From Alkalibacterium pelagium (lineage in GTDB: Bacteria > Bacillota > Bacilli > Lactobacillales > Carnobacteriaceae_A), in the NCBI RefSeq assembly GCF_900109325.1, contig NZ_FNZU01000003.1, forward strand, positions 1-64,000: DNA of 64,000 bases, read 5' to 3'. Below are positions 1 through 9,111 of this stretch, in pieces. Position 1 is the stretch's first letter. The number at the start of each line of letters is the position of its first letter. A program made the position numbers and the translations under genes. Below the pieces are notes generated by a model. That model had not been told where the DNA came from, did not search any database, and worked only from the letters and a program-made list of their open reading frames with translations.

Positions 1-92
1 CTATTATTCTACAGGAGAACTCACTTGTTTTCTAATATCTAAAAAAATGACGTTAGTGAGTTAATCTCACCAACGTCATTTATTGTACAACC
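1..92 (-). mobile_element. End of an ISL3-family insertion sequence (rest outside window)
   Basis: These 92 bases are identical to 39384-39475, the right-hand end of the complete IS copy in this window. The terminal inverted repeat finishes at position 92, six bases past the flgL stop codon. The eight bases that follow (93-100, AATTTTCT) would be the target duplication, but the other copy lies outside the window. The transposase gene of this copy is not visible. Confidence 0.9.
46..80 (-). terminator. Hairpin terminator inside the IS end, downstream of flgL
   Basis: There is a 15-bp stem (46-60 with 66-80, one G-T pair) and a 5-nt loop. On the minus strand a run of seven T follows. It would stop transcripts entering the IS from flgL. 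The same hairpin recurs at 39429-39463. Confidence 0.7.
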
Positions 93-98
93 AATTTT

Positions 99-1031
99 CT
101 ATCTTACATAATCCAGGATGTTTGTTTGCAGTATTCTTGTTCCCATATTTAAAGATGCCTGATATGATACCATCTGCATAGAGTACTTCATATACGTTTC
201 AGCCAGATCTATATCTTCAGTAAGTGATCGTGTGGTTTCCAGGTTTAAATACTCTTCTTCATTACGATCTCTAGCTGCAATCAATCGGTTTTGAATGGCA
301 CCAATATTTGTTCGCTGATTAACAGTATTATTCATCGCTTTGTCAACACCAGTTAACAGTCTGCCACCTAATGCTTCTGTATCATCTGAGTCAAGCGCTT
401 GGAACAAATCAGAAAATAAAGCATTTAAATCTTGCGCATTACCTTCACTATCCGTAAAAGCATTAAACAACTTTGATCCATCAGTCTGTAATTCTACCAT
501 CACACCTCGACCGATTTCTTTCGAAACATTACCATTCGGTGCTCCAGCTGGATTATTGAAAACTAGCTCAAATCCTCCATTTTCTTTATTAACTGAAAAA
601 GGTTTGTCAGAACTAGCTTGTCCTCCGAAAATATAGCGTCCAGCAAAGTTTGTATTTAATGAATCGACCATTGTTTCGACTTCACTCATGATTTCGGATT
701 TTATCGATTGTCTGTCATCATTACTATAGGAGCCATTCGCGGCCTGCTGGGTCAGTGTGTAAATTCTTTGAAGTGATGAGGTCATGCTGTCTAAAGCAGA
801 ATCCTGAATATTAGTGAAATCGATGGAATCACTTATTGTCGTCTTGTACTGCTGATTCTGCTTGATTTCATTTTTTAGGTCGAGTATCTTGGATACCTTC
901 AGTGGATCGTCACTCGGGCGGTTGACTTGTTTCATTGAAGACAACTGCTCCTGATATTTGAAGACACTATTTGAATTTTTATTTAGATTAGATAAAAAAC
1001 TTTGAGACATTAAGGAGTTAGTTATTCTCAT
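99..1031 (-). CDS. flgL: Flagellar hook-associated protein 3 (hook-filament junction)
   Basis: FlgL forms, with FlgK, the junction between hook and filament outside the cell. The 310-residue product has the flagellin-type N-terminal coiled-coil region (about residues 1-140, with the RPSDDP motif near residue 38) and a matching C-terminal helix (about 250-310, ending in a Q-T-N-I-L-D-Y pattern). Length and architecture fit FlgL of Gram-positive bacteria. It starts two bases after the flgK stop, so it is the last gene of flgM-flgN-flgK-flgL. An IS end begins six bases past its stop, so genes that often follow flgL in Bacillus (fliW, csrA) are not seen here. Confidence 0.93.
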   Translation of the reverse strand: MRITNSLMSQSFLSNLNKNSNSVFKYQEQLSSMKQVNRPSDDPLKVSKILDLKNEIKQNQQYKTTISDSIDFTNIQDSALDSMTSSLQRIYTLTQQAANGSYSNDDRQSIKSEIMSEVETMVDSLNTNFAGRYIFGGQASSDKPFSVNKENGGFELVFNNPAGAPNGNVSKEIGRGVMVELQTDGSKLFNAFTDSEGNAQDLNALFSDLFQALDSDDTEALGGRLLTGVDKAMNNTVNQRTNIGAIQNRLIAARDRNEEEYLNLETTRSLTEDIDLAETYMKYSMQMVSYQASLNMGTRILQTNILDYVR

Positions 1032-1033
1032 TT

Positions 1034-2545
1034 TTATACCCCTGTTCTATTGATTAATGTATCGAGCATCTCAGAAATCGTCTGAAGGACGCGTGAGTTG
1101 GCCTGGAAAGCACTTGAGTATCTGATCATGTCTACGACTTCTTCATTGATATCGACTCCAGAAATAGATTCACGACGCTGTGTCAGCAAGTGCATCAAGG
1201 CACTTTGAGTATCCAGCATATTATCTTCCTGCTGCTTGACGATACCCATCTCAGTAACCATACTGTTGTAGCGACTGAACAATGTTGAACCAACTCCGGA
1301 CCCTTCAATTTTCATCGAGTCCTGGTTAAACGTCCAGCTTTCTGAATTAAGAGACAGATTCTGGTACTGAAGCCCGGCAATCGCTTGAGCTCTTGATCCA
1401 TCACCTGAAAAAGTATTGTTAAGGTCTTTACCTGAAACAACATTTTCGGGATTTTTTCTAAGTGACTCACTTACTCGGATATTTAAAGCTGCATTTTCTT
1501 TAGTCAGTTCTCCGTTATTGAAGAATTCGACTCCACCGTTATCATAGTCTCCACCATTACTGTGGATAAGGTTGACTGCAGTAGCGAAGCTGAACGCAAA
1601 CTCGTTTAAATCACTCTGCATGTCGGAGATAACTCCAAGAGCGTCTTGAGTCCCTTTCATTGATCCTTTTTGAGGATTGATAAATGTTGCAGAACCGGCT
1701 TCATTTTTAACAATGACCTTACCTATTAGATTTTCGCCTTCAGGACCTTCAACGCTATCCCCATTTGACAGGTAAAAAGTCCCGTTCTCCTCTTTCGTCA
1801 CCACTGCCAGTTCTTTGCGTGACGAACTGTCCAGGACATTTGTTCCGGCAACATCGACGGAGACTCTATTGAAACGGTCACGTTCCACTGTAATGTCCAC
1901 TTTACCTGCTAAATCTGTCAGCAGTCGATCCTGCTGATCCAGAAGATCATTAGGGGTAAATCCACGAACAGACGCCTGCCAGATCTGATGGTTCAGATTT
2001 TCCAGCTGCTTCAAGGTTGAGTTCGCGTCTAGTGCGGATTTGTCCAGTTCATTCAATGTATCTTTATGTAAGCTGTCCATGCTGTTAGCCATATGATGGA
2101 TCGTATCGGTAAAGGTTTCGGTTGTCTGAACTAGCATCGTACGGGCAGATGCCTGTTCCGGATTAGATGCCAGATAAGTCCAGGCGTTGAATACTTCAGA
2201 AATCTGATTGGATAGTCCTGTATCCGACGGCTCGTTGAACGTTGCTTCCAGCTGGCCGATAATGTCAGATAGGGACTTATGTTTCTCTGTAGTTGAGTGT
2301 GCATCTCTCAGTTGCGTATTGACATACTGATCGCTGACTCGGTCAATGTTTCCGATACGTACACCTGTACCGATCTGTCCAACGCCTGCAACACTTTGAG
2401 CCAGATCAGCCTGCATGGTAACACGCTGTCTTGTATATCCAGTCGTGTTTGCATTCGCTACATTATGGCCGATAGTCTGCAGAGCTGTCTGCTGGGCATT
2501 CAGCCCTTTTGTAGCTGTATTTAATGTTCCAAATAATCCACTCAT
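1034..2545 (-). CDS. flgK: Flagellar hook-associated protein 1
   Basis: FlgK is the first hook-filament junction protein. The 503-residue product opens with the rod/hook signature GLFGTLNTATKGLNAQQTAL followed by the N-A-N-T-x-G-Y-T-R-Q box, and ends with the conserved hook-protein C-terminal helix (S-S-A-F-Q-A-N-S-R-V-L near residue 470). The centre (about 180-400) is the variable domain. It lies 11 bases downstream of flgN, its export chaperone gene, and two bases upstream of flgL, an order that matches Bacillus. Confidence 0.95.
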   Translation of the reverse strand: MSGLFGTLNTATKGLNAQQTALQTIGHNVANANTTGYTRQRVTMQADLAQSVAGVGQIGTGVRIGNIDRVSDQYVNTQLRDAHSTTEKHKSLSDIIGQLEATFNEPSDTGLSNQISEVFNAWTYLASNPEQASARTMLVQTTETFTDTIHHMANSMDSLHKDTLNELDKSALDANSTLKQLENLNHQIWQASVRGFTPNDLLDQQDRLLTDLAGKVDITVERDRFNRVSVDVAGTNVLDSSSRKELAVVTKEENGTFYLSNGDSVEGPEGENLIGKVIVKNEAGSATFINPQKGSMKGTQDALGVISDMQSDLNEFAFSFATAVNLIHSNGGDYDNGGVEFFNNGELTKENAALNIRVSESLRKNPENVVSGKDLNNTFSGDGSRAQAIAGLQYQNLSLNSESWTFNQDSMKIEGSGVGSTLFSRYNSMVTEMGIVKQQEDNMLDTQSALMHLLTQRRESISGVDINEEVVDMIRYSSAFQANSRVLQTISEMLDTLINRTGV

Positions 2546-2556
2546 ATGCTTTCTCC

Positions 2557-2922
2557 TTAAAGTGATTGATCAAATAACGTACTTTTTTTCGTGTCGTCAA
2601 ATGTCCCTTTTTTCGAATACGTATTGTTCTGCTTCGCTGCTTTCTTGATATGCTCCAGCATCGTTTCAGTGTATCTGATCGATTGTTCGGTCAGCATAAG
2701 GTTCGTTTCCTGAAGGGCTTTGACTTCACGAGAAAGAACGCTGAGTTTATCAACCTCAACGTCGTCTTCGCTGAACTTAGACAAAGTAATCATAAGGTCT
2801 TCTTTCTCCTGGATGATTCCCGGCAGCTTTTCCGCATCGTTTTCAATCAGAACTGACTTTTCTCTCTCCAACACTTCTTTTAACTGAGACAGATAAGTCA
2901 GTACTTCTTCGGTTTTACTCAT
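2557..2922 (-). CDS. flgN: FlgN-type flagellar export chaperone
   Basis: FlgN-like proteins (YvyG in Bacillus) bind FlgK and FlgL in the cytoplasm before secretion. This 121-residue product is nearly all helical, with heptad-like leucine spacing over residues 5-100 and a polar C-terminal tail, as expected of the FlgN fold. The start at 2922 (protein begins MSKTEEVL) is preferred over an upstream one because an AAAGGAG site lies about 10 bases before it and it begins four bases after the flgM stop. Assignment rests mostly on position between flgM and flgK and on helical character, because the family is poorly conserved. Confidence 0.8.
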   Translation of the reverse strand: MSKTEEVLTYLSQLKEVLEREKSVLIENDAEKLPGIIQEKEDLMITLSKFSEDDVEVDKLSVLSREVKALQETNLMLTEQSIRYTETMLEHIKKAAKQNNTYSKKGTFDDTKKSTLFDQSL

Positions 2923-2926
2923 TTTA

Positions 2927-3208
2927 TTAAAACTCCTTTTGTTCCTGAAGCGTTCTGACCAGCCCATCTGTGATCTTGCTGGCATCCACTTCATACTCTC
3001 CATTTTGAATAGCCTGCTTGATCGCATCAACGCGTTCAGAAAAAGCAGCTTTATCTGCATCGAGCATCGCCTGAGCTTCTTTAGAAATGCTGACTTTTAC
3101 GGCTTCTTTTGGCTGTGCTTTAGAAGCTGAGTCAACAGCTCCCTCTTTTTTTAATTGTTTAGGCTGGTTTACCGATGAAACCAGGTTAGAATATTTATTT
3201 ATTTTCAT
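2927..3208 (-). CDS. flgM: Anti-sigma-28 factor FlgM
   Basis: FlgM holds the flagellar sigma factor (FliA/SigD) inactive until the hook is complete. The 93-residue product has a disordered, lysine- and serine-rich N-terminal half and a C-terminal helix pair (about residues 40-93). The V-K-V-S-I-S-K-E-A motif, the R-V-D-A-I-K-Q-A-I-Q-N-G-E-Y box and the terminal D-G-L-V-R-T-L are family features. It is the first gene of flgM-flgN-flgK-flgL. A sigma-28-like promoter lies about 75 bases upstream, so FlgM probably controls its own transcription. Confidence 0.9.
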   Translation of the reverse strand: MKINKYSNLVSSVNQPKQLKKEGAVDSASKAQPKEAVKVSISKEAQAMLDADKAAFSERVDAIKQAIQNGEYEVDASKITDGLVRTLQEQKEF

Positions 3209-3284
3209 CGTTCATACTCTCCTTTACCCTACACTTTTTAGCTGACAGAGATTCAATTTTATAAAATTAGTGTATCTAATGTTA

Positions 3285-3311
3285 TTATCGGATGGATACA
3301 ACAGATATTAA
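3285..3311 (-). promoter_or_regulatory. Sigma-28-like promoter of flgM operon
   Basis: On the minus strand TTAA (3308-3311) is followed after 15 bases by TCCGATAA (3285-3292), close to the Bacillus SigD consensus TAAA-N15-GCCGATAT. Exactly the same motif and spacing precede mcp2 (16636-16662). Confidence 0.6.
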
Positions 3312-3450
3312 CCCCTATTTCCGATTTACAAAACTAGAATAAGTATATCGAAAATGGGGGCGGGATGTAACCCTTCGTAAGATGAAACCTGTGACATATC
3401 AAAGAAAAGGATAAAGAGTAACTACTAACAACACATTTTCCAAAATAAAA

Positions 3451-3470
3451 AAGCAGGACTGCTCCTGCTT
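3451..3470 (-). terminator. Terminator of the che-fliM-fliY unit
   Basis: AAGCAGGA and TCCTGCTT form an 8-bp stem with a 4-nt loop, extended by A-T pairs, and a T-rich tract follows on the minus strand. It lies 14 bases after the fliY stop and separates fliY from flgM. Confidence 0.8.
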
Positions 3471-3483
3471 TTCCATAACATAT

Positions 3484-4599
3484 TTAATCTTTATTCAAAT
3501 GACGGACACGTTGTTCTTTACTTAAAATATTTGTGATGCGGATACCGAAACTTTCGTTGATAACGACGACTTCGCCTTCTGCGATCAGTTTTCCGTTGAC
3601 GTATATTTCAAGTGGTTCGTCAGTCATCTTGTCCAGTTCAACCACAGATCCTGTGCTCAATGACAGAATATCTTTGATTGTCTTACGACTTTTTCCTAGA
3701 ACGACACTGAAGTCAAGCGGGACATCCATGATCAGGTCCAGATTACGTGGAGAATTTTTGGACTCATTTGGTGTCAGATCCTGAAATTTAGGTTTCTGAA
3801 TGCTGACAGTCTCGTTTTGAACAGCTGTCTGTTCAGCAGGTTCAGCTTGTTTTGTTTGAGGTGCAGGTGTGTCTTCAACAGGTTTGACTACAGCCTGTTC
3901 GCGGCCATGAAGCACTTCAGCTTCGTCACCCAGCATAATATCTGCAATCTCCATAGCTGTATCAAGTGGAAGGACCTGCATGATTTCACTGTCCAGCAGT
4001 CCTTCCACACTCAAGCGGAAGGATGTACTGCAGACAACTTCCTGCTGGTTCGGCATTTCAACTGCTGCTTCTTCGGCATTTTCCCATTTCTTTACAGTCG
4101 GTGGAGATATGTCCACCCGTCTGTCGAACATAGTAGCCATAGCTGTAGAAGCAGCTCCGATCATCTGGTTCATGGCCTCTGATACGGCACTCAGTTCAAG
4201 TTCAGTGAACTCATTATCTTCGACATTCGTTCCGTCATTTCCCATCATTAAATCAGCGATAATAATTGCATCGTTTACATCGATCATCAGAACATTTTTA
4301 CCAATTAGTCCTTCTTTGAACGAAATGGTCGTTACGACTTTAGGCGTTTCGTTGGCATCAACGACTTCCTTGATCGTTACTCCTTTGACCACAGGTGTTG
4401 TAATTTTCACTTCTCGATTCAATAACTGGGAAAGAGTCGTGGCTGCCTGTGACATGGATATGTTACCGACTTCGCCAATGATATCTTTGACATCCTGACT
4501 TAACGGATCTTCCGTCGGCTTAGGGGTCTCAGGTTCGACCGACCCACCATTAAGCATGGCATCGATTTGTTCCTGTGTTAACTGCTCACTCATCGTCAC
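3484..4599 (-). CDS. fliY: Flagellar switch protein and CheY-P phosphatase FliY
   Basis: FliY is the Gram-positive form of FliN: it joins the C-ring with FliM and FliG and removes phosphate from CheY-P. The 371-residue product has an N-terminal CheY-P-binding peptide (LTQEQIDAMLNG, about residues 6-17), a CheC-like phosphatase domain (about 35-215, with two D/S-x3-E-x2-N-type boxes), an acidic, proline- and glutamine-rich linker (230-285) and a C-terminal FliN/SpoA domain (about 290-365). It overlaps the end of fliM by 14 bases and is followed by a terminator, so it is the last gene of the long che unit. M3 is an equally plausible start. Confidence 0.93.
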   Translation of the reverse strand: MTMSEQLTQEQIDAMLNGGSVEPETPKPTEDPLSQDVKDIIGEVGNISMSQAATTLSQLLNREVKITTPVVKGVTIKEVVDANETPKVVTTISFKEGLIGKNVLMIDVNDAIIIADLMMGNDGTNVEDNEFTELELSAVSEAMNQMIGAASTAMATMFDRRVDISPPTVKKWENAEEAAVEMPNQQEVVCSTSFRLSVEGLLDSEIMQVLPLDTAMEIADIMLGDEAEVLHGREQAVVKPVEDTPAPQTKQAEPAEQTAVQNETVSIQKPKFQDLTPNESKNSPRNLDLIMDVPLDFSVVLGKSRKTIKDILSLSTGSVVELDKMTDEPLEIYVNGKLIAEGEVVVINESFGIRITNILSKEQRVRHLNKD

Positions 4600-5590
4600 T
4601 CTCTCCTCCCGTAAATTTCAGTATTTCGACTGCCAGTTTCTTGTTAAGCAGTCCAGGTTTCACCTTAAAGTAAGGCTTATCTTCAACGTATAAGGTCAAA
4701 GGTTTGGATGTCTTTTCATCCAGCTGGATAATGTCGCCTTCTTCCATTTCCAGGAAGTCGGAAACGTCCATTTTAGATTCTCCAAGTACCACTTCAACGT
4801 CTACCGGAACACGATCCAGATTATGTGCAATTTGTCCTCTTTCAGAAGAATCAAACTCTTTTCCGGAATGGAACCAGTTCTTGAAACTGAGTTTGTCGAG
4901 TATGTCTTCAAAAAATATGTATGGAATGCACATGTTCAGGAATGTTTTCTGTTCACCCAAAGAGACTGTGAATGTAACCAAAACGACAGGTTCATTAGGA
5001 GACATCGTCTGAAGCAGTTGGGGTTTTGTTTCGGTGTCTTCAAGGGTAACATCGATTTCCTTGATGTCTCTCCATGCTGCTTCAAAAGAACGCATAAGGG
5101 ACTTAAGAACATCCTCAAGTATAGCCAGTTCAATATCAGTGAAACTGGATTTGTTTTTCAGAGTTTCTTCTGAAGATACTTCAGTATAGCCACAGAGAAG
5201 CTCTACGATCTGAAGACTGAACTGGGGATTGATTTCCAGTATCTGCAGGCCACTTAATGGGGCGCTCTTGAATACGCCCATTAAAGTAAAGCTTGGGACG
5301 GAATGGACGAATTCGTCAAAGGAGACCTGTTCGATGGCGGCAATCTTAGCTTCGACAGGCTTTCTCAGTTGAGTCGACAGCAGATTGGATGCCAGTTTCG
5401 AGAAATCCTCAAAGACCATAGTGATCGTTGACAGGTATTCTTTTGACAGGCGGACAGGTCGTCTGAAATCGTAAGTCTTGACCTTCGCGCCACTTGTTTC
5501 CTCATCCATTTCTTCTGTATCGATTTCTCCACTATCCATGGCAACCAGCAAAGCATCTATCTCTTGTTGGGATAAGACTTGTTGGCTCAC
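4586..5590 (-). CDS. fliM: Flagellar motor switch protein FliM
   Basis: FliM is the C-ring protein that binds CheY-P and sets rotation direction. The 334-residue product starts with the CheY-P-binding segment (LSQQEIDALL, residues 6-15), then a CheC-like middle domain (about 45-230, containing a YDFRRPVR-type motif near residue 40) and a C-terminal SpoA/FliN domain (about 245-325). It overlaps cheW by four bases at its start and fliY by 14 bases at its end, which implies translational coupling. No sequence defect is visible. Confidence 0.95.
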   Translation of the reverse strand: MSQQVLSQQEIDALLVAMDSGEIDTEEMDEETSGAKVKTYDFRRPVRLSKEYLSTITMVFEDFSKLASNLLSTQLRKPVEAKIAAIEQVSFDEFVHSVPSFTLMGVFKSAPLSGLQILEINPQFSLQIVELLCGYTEVSSEETLKNKSSFTDIELAILEDVLKSLMRSFEAAWRDIKEIDVTLEDTETKPQLLQTMSPNEPVVLVTFTVSLGEQKTFLNMCIPYIFFEDILDKLSFKNWFHSGKEFDSSERGQIAHNLDRVPVDVEVVLGESKMDVSDFLEMEEGDIIQLDEKTSKPLTLYVEDKPYFKVKPGLLNKKLAVEILKFTGGESDDE

Positions 5591-6006
5591 GCTACTTCCT
5601 CTTTCTCTTTCAGAATTGAGTCAATATTTATAATACTGACCATCTCATTGTAGACAGAGACATAACCGTCAACAAGCGCATCCTCCTCATCGTCGAATCG
5701 CTGGATCTGATCTTCAGTGATGTCGGTAACACCGACTACCTTTCCGACCATTAGTGCAAGCGGATTATCTTCTGTATTCACAATGACGGTATTATTGTAC
5801 CACAATTCTTCTGTAGCGCTAGACCCGTTAAGCAGTGCTTCAAGGTCGATCAGGGTCATGATCTGGCCTCTCAGGTTGATGAGTCCCCTGGTCCAGGATG
5901 GTCCTTGGGGGATGATCGTCTCCTTGAGAGGAGTGGTGATTTCCTCTATATTCTCTGTATTAAAGCCATAAAATCGTTCTTTTAATTTGAATACTATCAG
6001 CTGCAT
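5587..6006 (-). CDS. cheW: CheW-type chemotaxis adaptor (first copy)
   Basis: This 139-residue single CheW domain would couple chemoreceptors to the kinase CheA at the membrane. It has the W/R-GLINLRG loop (about residues 39-46) followed by L-I-D, and a second beta-barrel half with the V-G-x-V-x-x-V motif. Its stop overlaps the fliM start by four bases, and cheY lies 82 bases upstream. A second CheW gene at 11439-11909 is clearly divergent, so the cell has at least two adaptors. Which one serves which receptor cannot be told. Confidence 0.88.
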   Translation of the reverse strand: MQLIVFKLKERFYGFNTENIEEITTPLKETIIPQGPSWTRGLINLRGQIMTLIDLEALLNGSSATEELWYNNTVIVNTEDNPLALMVGKVVGVTDITEDQIQRFDDEEDALVDGYVSVYNEMVSIINIDSILKEKEEVA

Positions 6007-6088
6007 TGAGTAAATCCCCCTCGCTTAATCTTCGGCTATTTCATGATGTGACAGAATTCTGAATCTTTATTCATTTACATTGAATGAA

Positions 6089-6451
6089 TTAACTAATGGC
6101 TTTATCCAATGCCTTGATCACGCGTTCAGTATCAAATGGCTTGACGATGAAATCCATTGCCCCAGCACGAATAGCATCCATAACCATCGTCTGCTGCCCC
6201 ATTGCTGAACACATCAATACAATTGCACTGCTGTCCATCGCCTTGATTTCTTTCAGAGCTTCAACTCCGTCTTTTTCAGGCATGGTGATGTCCATAGTAA
6301 CAATGTCGGGCTGAACTTCTTTATACTTTTCAACAGCTTCATTCCCATTCTGGGCTTCTCCTGCTACTTCATATCCATTTTTTTCCAAAATGTCTTTCAG
6401 TTTGATACGCATGAAAGCTGCATCATCGACGATTAGTACACGTTTACTCAT
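6089..6451 (-). CDS. cheY: Chemotaxis response regulator CheY
   Basis: This 120-residue stand-alone receiver domain takes phosphate from CheA and binds FliM and FliY. The acidic pair D9/D10, the phospho-acceptor D54 (in TMDITMPEKDG), the hydroxyl residue S82 (where many family members have Thr) and K104 (in VKPF) are all present. It lies between cheC, its phosphatase gene, and cheW-fliM. The 82-base gap to cheW shows no convincing promoter or terminator. Confidence 0.96.
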   Translation of the reverse strand: MSKRVLIVDDAAFMRIKLKDILEKNGYEVAGEAQNGNEAVEKYKEVQPDIVTMDITMPEKDGVEALKEIKAMDSSAIVLMCSAMGQQTMVMDAIRAGAMDFIVKPFDTERVIKALDKAIS

Positions 6452-6467
6452 TTTATAAATCCTCCTA

Positions 6468-7064
6468 TTATATTCCTAGTTGTGTCAGCAATAGTTCCAA
6501 TGTGTTGGGTTTTGGAACGAAGTACAAACTACCCTCGATTTTATGACCCTCACTGTGGAAATTATTCCTGATGATAAATAGCTCGTCACTGTACTGTTCC
6601 TGCTGCATGTAGACACTGGTCAGAATCGATCCGAAAAGATCGGTCGTCATGACCGGAAGTGAAGCGATCAGTGGTTTACTGATCAGCTGCATCACTGCCT
6701 GAAGGAAAGACTGAAACAGAATATTGCTCAATTCCTTCAATGCTGAATCGGTCAGGTCTTCTGTAAATTCCGATGTTTCCGGCAACAGCATTTGAGCCAG
6801 TTTCTCTGCATCTTCAGGATCGATCACGAATAAAAATACTCCGTACTTCTTACCGTGCAGTTCAGAAAGGACAGCCCTAACAATTGTATCATCAGATTGT
6901 ACTGTTTGATAGACCTCTTCGTAAGAAAGTAGTTCTACAAAGGGAACATCCATATCTACCGGACGCCCAATCATCTTGGACAGGCTGGTTGCGGCATGTC
7001 CGCCTCCAATATTGACGACTTCCTGAAGCGCATCCTGCCTGAGCAGTGCATGTTCCTTAGTCAT
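6468..7064 (-). CDS. cheC: CheY-P phosphatase CheC
   Basis: CheC removes phosphate from CheY-P and binds CheD. The 198-residue protein carries both phosphatase boxes: D-A-L-Q-E-V-V-N-I-G-G-G-H near residue 12, and S-A-L-K-E-L-S-N near residue 115, each followed by the conserved proline region. The start at 7064 (MTKEHALL) is chosen over one 14 codons upstream because an AAGAAGGA site lies before it, it avoids a long overlap with cheA, and family members begin there. It directly follows cheA. Confidence 0.92.
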   Translation of the reverse strand: MTKEHALLRQDALQEVVNIGGGHAATSLSKMIGRPVDMDVPFVELLSYEEVYQTVQSDDTIVRAVLSELHGKKYGVFLFVIDPEDAEKLAQMLLPETSEFTEDLTDSALKELSNILFQSFLQAVMQLISKPLIASLPVMTTDLFGSILTSVYMQQEQYSDELFIIRNNFHSEGHKIEGSLYFVPKPNTLELLLTQLGI

Positions 7065-7065
7065 C

Positions 7066-9096
7066 TCATCTATCCTTCTTTCTTGTACAGAGAGATGTAA
7101 CGTCAAGAATCAGACTGATGCTTCCATCTCCAAGAATGGTTGCTCCGAGGAAATTGGAAATTTCGTTCAATTCGCGCCCCAGTTTCTTGATGACGATTTC
7201 TTTCTGATGGATCAGTTCATCTACAACCAGTGCGTAGCGGTTTTCACCAATCAGAACGACGACCACATGCTGCGTGCTCTCGTCAACTTCCGCAATATCC
7301 AGTGCTTTGGATACTCGAATTAGAGGGATAGTGTGCCCTTCGTACTTGTAGACTTCTTTCTGATGGACAGATATCGCTTCTTCCTCTTCAAACCGGTTGA
7401 CTTTGTCAATGACCGCCTGTGGAATAGCGAATGTTTCTGTTCCTACTTTGACCAGTAAGGATTGAATAATTGACAGGGTCAATGGCAGGGTGATTCTGAA
7501 CGTTGTCCCTTTACCCACCTCACTGAAAGTCTCAATGGTTCCGTTCAGGCTTGATATTTTTTCCTTAACAGCATCCATCCCCACACCACGACCAGATATA
7601 CCTGTTACAGAAGCTGCCGTTGAAAATCCAGGATGGAAAATAAGATTCTGAATCTGCTCGTCGGACATGCCTTCAGTCGAAATACCTTTTTTATTGGCGC
7701 TCTGTTCAATCAGTCGAGGATTCAGTCCTTTCCCGTCATCAGCCAAAGTCACAATGACCCGGTTGCCCTCAGGATAAGCGGACAATTTGATTTTTCCAGT
7801 TCTTGGCTTACCTGCCTGTTCACGTTCATCAGGCATCTCGATGCCGTGATCAGCCGCATTTCGGAGCAAGTGAATGAGTGGTTCCCCAATCTCCGATACG
7901 ACTGTCCGGTCAAGTTCGGTATCTTCTCCTTCAGTCAGGAAGTCGATTTCTTTTCCAAGTTCATTAGTCAGATCCCTCATCATACGTGGGAAACGCTGAA
8001 CGACTACGTTGAAAGGCTGCATACGCAACTGAAGGACCAGTTCCTGAAGCTCTGTAGTAATTCGGCCGACCTGTGTCAGTGGTTCATTCAGTTCCTGAAG
8101 CTGATTCTTTTCAGAAACGTCCTCCAAGCGAGTCCGGTGAATAACCAGCTCTGACACTAGATTCATAAACTGATCCAGTCTTGTCAAGTCTACTCGTATG
8201 GTCTGACGAGCGGGAGCTTTCTTGCGCTCCGGGGTTTTCTGTACTGACTCATTAACCTCTTTTAGACTTTCAGAGTCTATTGTATTAACAGGGACGGATT
8301 GCTTAGCTTGTGTGTCGTCCTGCTGTTTCATCTCTTCTTCTATTGTAGTAGCAGTAACCATGAATTCTTCAATTTCACTGCTATCTTCTACATGTTTTTC
8401 AATTTCCTCTTTTTCTTCTTTAGACAGGAAATACAGAGTGACTGGACCATCCAATTCTCCTTGCTCAAGTGCGTCTGCAGAAGGCTTCATTTGAACAAAA
8501 TCACCAATCTGTTCCAGTCGATTCAAAATCATAAAGGCGCGTGCGGCTTTCATCATGCTTTCTTCTTCAACTCGAATGCCTATAGCATAAAACTGATAAC
8601 CCGTAGCTTCTGCAGACTGAACAGCCAGTTGATCCGCTTCTTCCAGATCAGGGAAGTCAAATTTCGGTTGACTGTTTTCATTAAGCACGGCTGAATCGGA
8701 CGCTTCACCTTCTTCATTAGCCACTTGATGCAGTCTGTTTACAAGATCGGAAATATCAACAGCTTCCACGTTTTCAAGGCGCAGGTTCTCAACGATTTCT
8801 GTCAGCAGATCCAGGCTTTCAAAGAACAGAGAAATCAGTTCACTGGACACTTTGACCTGATCACTTTTCACCAGTTCAAAGACACTTTCGACCGCATGTG
8901 TCAGTTCTGCCATCGTTTCAAATCCCATAGTTGCCGCCATCCCTTTAAGAGTATGGGCAGCTCGGAATATCGCATCAATAATCTGCTTATCTTCAGGGTT
9001 CTGTTCCAGCTGAAGGACTTCCTGGTTCAGTATGGCTAGGTTTTCGTCTGTTTCTTCAAAGAACAGATCCAGGTATGCACTATTGTCTTCCATCAT
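7066..9096 (-). CDS. cheA: Chemotaxis histidine kinase CheA
   Basis: CheA autophosphorylates under receptor control and passes phosphate to CheY and CheB. The 676-residue protein has all five domains: P1 with phospho-His48 (AAHTLKGMAATMGF, about 1-105), a CheY-binding P2 region (about 150-250), a glutamate/glutamine-rich linker, P3 dimerisation (about 295-350), a P4 ATPase with the N box (LLRNAADHGIE) and G boxes (ADDGKG, GRGVGMDAV), and a CheW-like P5 (about 535-676). It lies 15 bases after cheR and directly before cheC. No defect is visible. Confidence 0.97.
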   Translation of the reverse strand: MMEDNSAYLDLFFEETDENLAILNQEVLQLEQNPEDKQIIDAIFRAAHTLKGMAATMGFETMAELTHAVESVFELVKSDQVKVSSELISLFFESLDLLTEIVENLRLENVEAVDISDLVNRLHQVANEEGEASDSAVLNENSQPKFDFPDLEEADQLAVQSAEATGYQFYAIGIRVEEESMMKAARAFMILNRLEQIGDFVQMKPSADALEQGELDGPVTLYFLSKEEKEEIEKHVEDSSEIEEFMVTATTIEEEMKQQDDTQAKQSVPVNTIDSESLKEVNESVQKTPERKKAPARQTIRVDLTRLDQFMNLVSELVIHRTRLEDVSEKNQLQELNEPLTQVGRITTELQELVLQLRMQPFNVVVQRFPRMMRDLTNELGKEIDFLTEGEDTELDRTVVSEIGEPLIHLLRNAADHGIEMPDEREQAGKPRTGKIKLSAYPEGNRVIVTLADDGKGLNPRLIEQSANKKGISTEGMSDEQIQNLIFHPGFSTAASVTGISGRGVGMDAVKEKISSLNGTIETFSEVGKGTTFRITLPLTLSIIQSLLVKVGTETFAIPQAVIDKVNRFEEEEAISVHQKEVYKYEGHTIPLIRVSKALDIAEVDESTQHVVVVLIGENRYALVVDELIHQKEIVIKKLGRELNEISNFLGATILGDGSISLILDVTSLCTRKKDR

Positions 9097-9111
9097 CTTC
9101 CTCCTATCGCA

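Noticed and set aside
8299-8694. 131-codon frame antisense to cheA
   Set aside because: It lies entirely opposite a well-conserved gene, has no ribosome site, and its phenylalanine-rich product mirrors glutamate/lysine codons of CheA.
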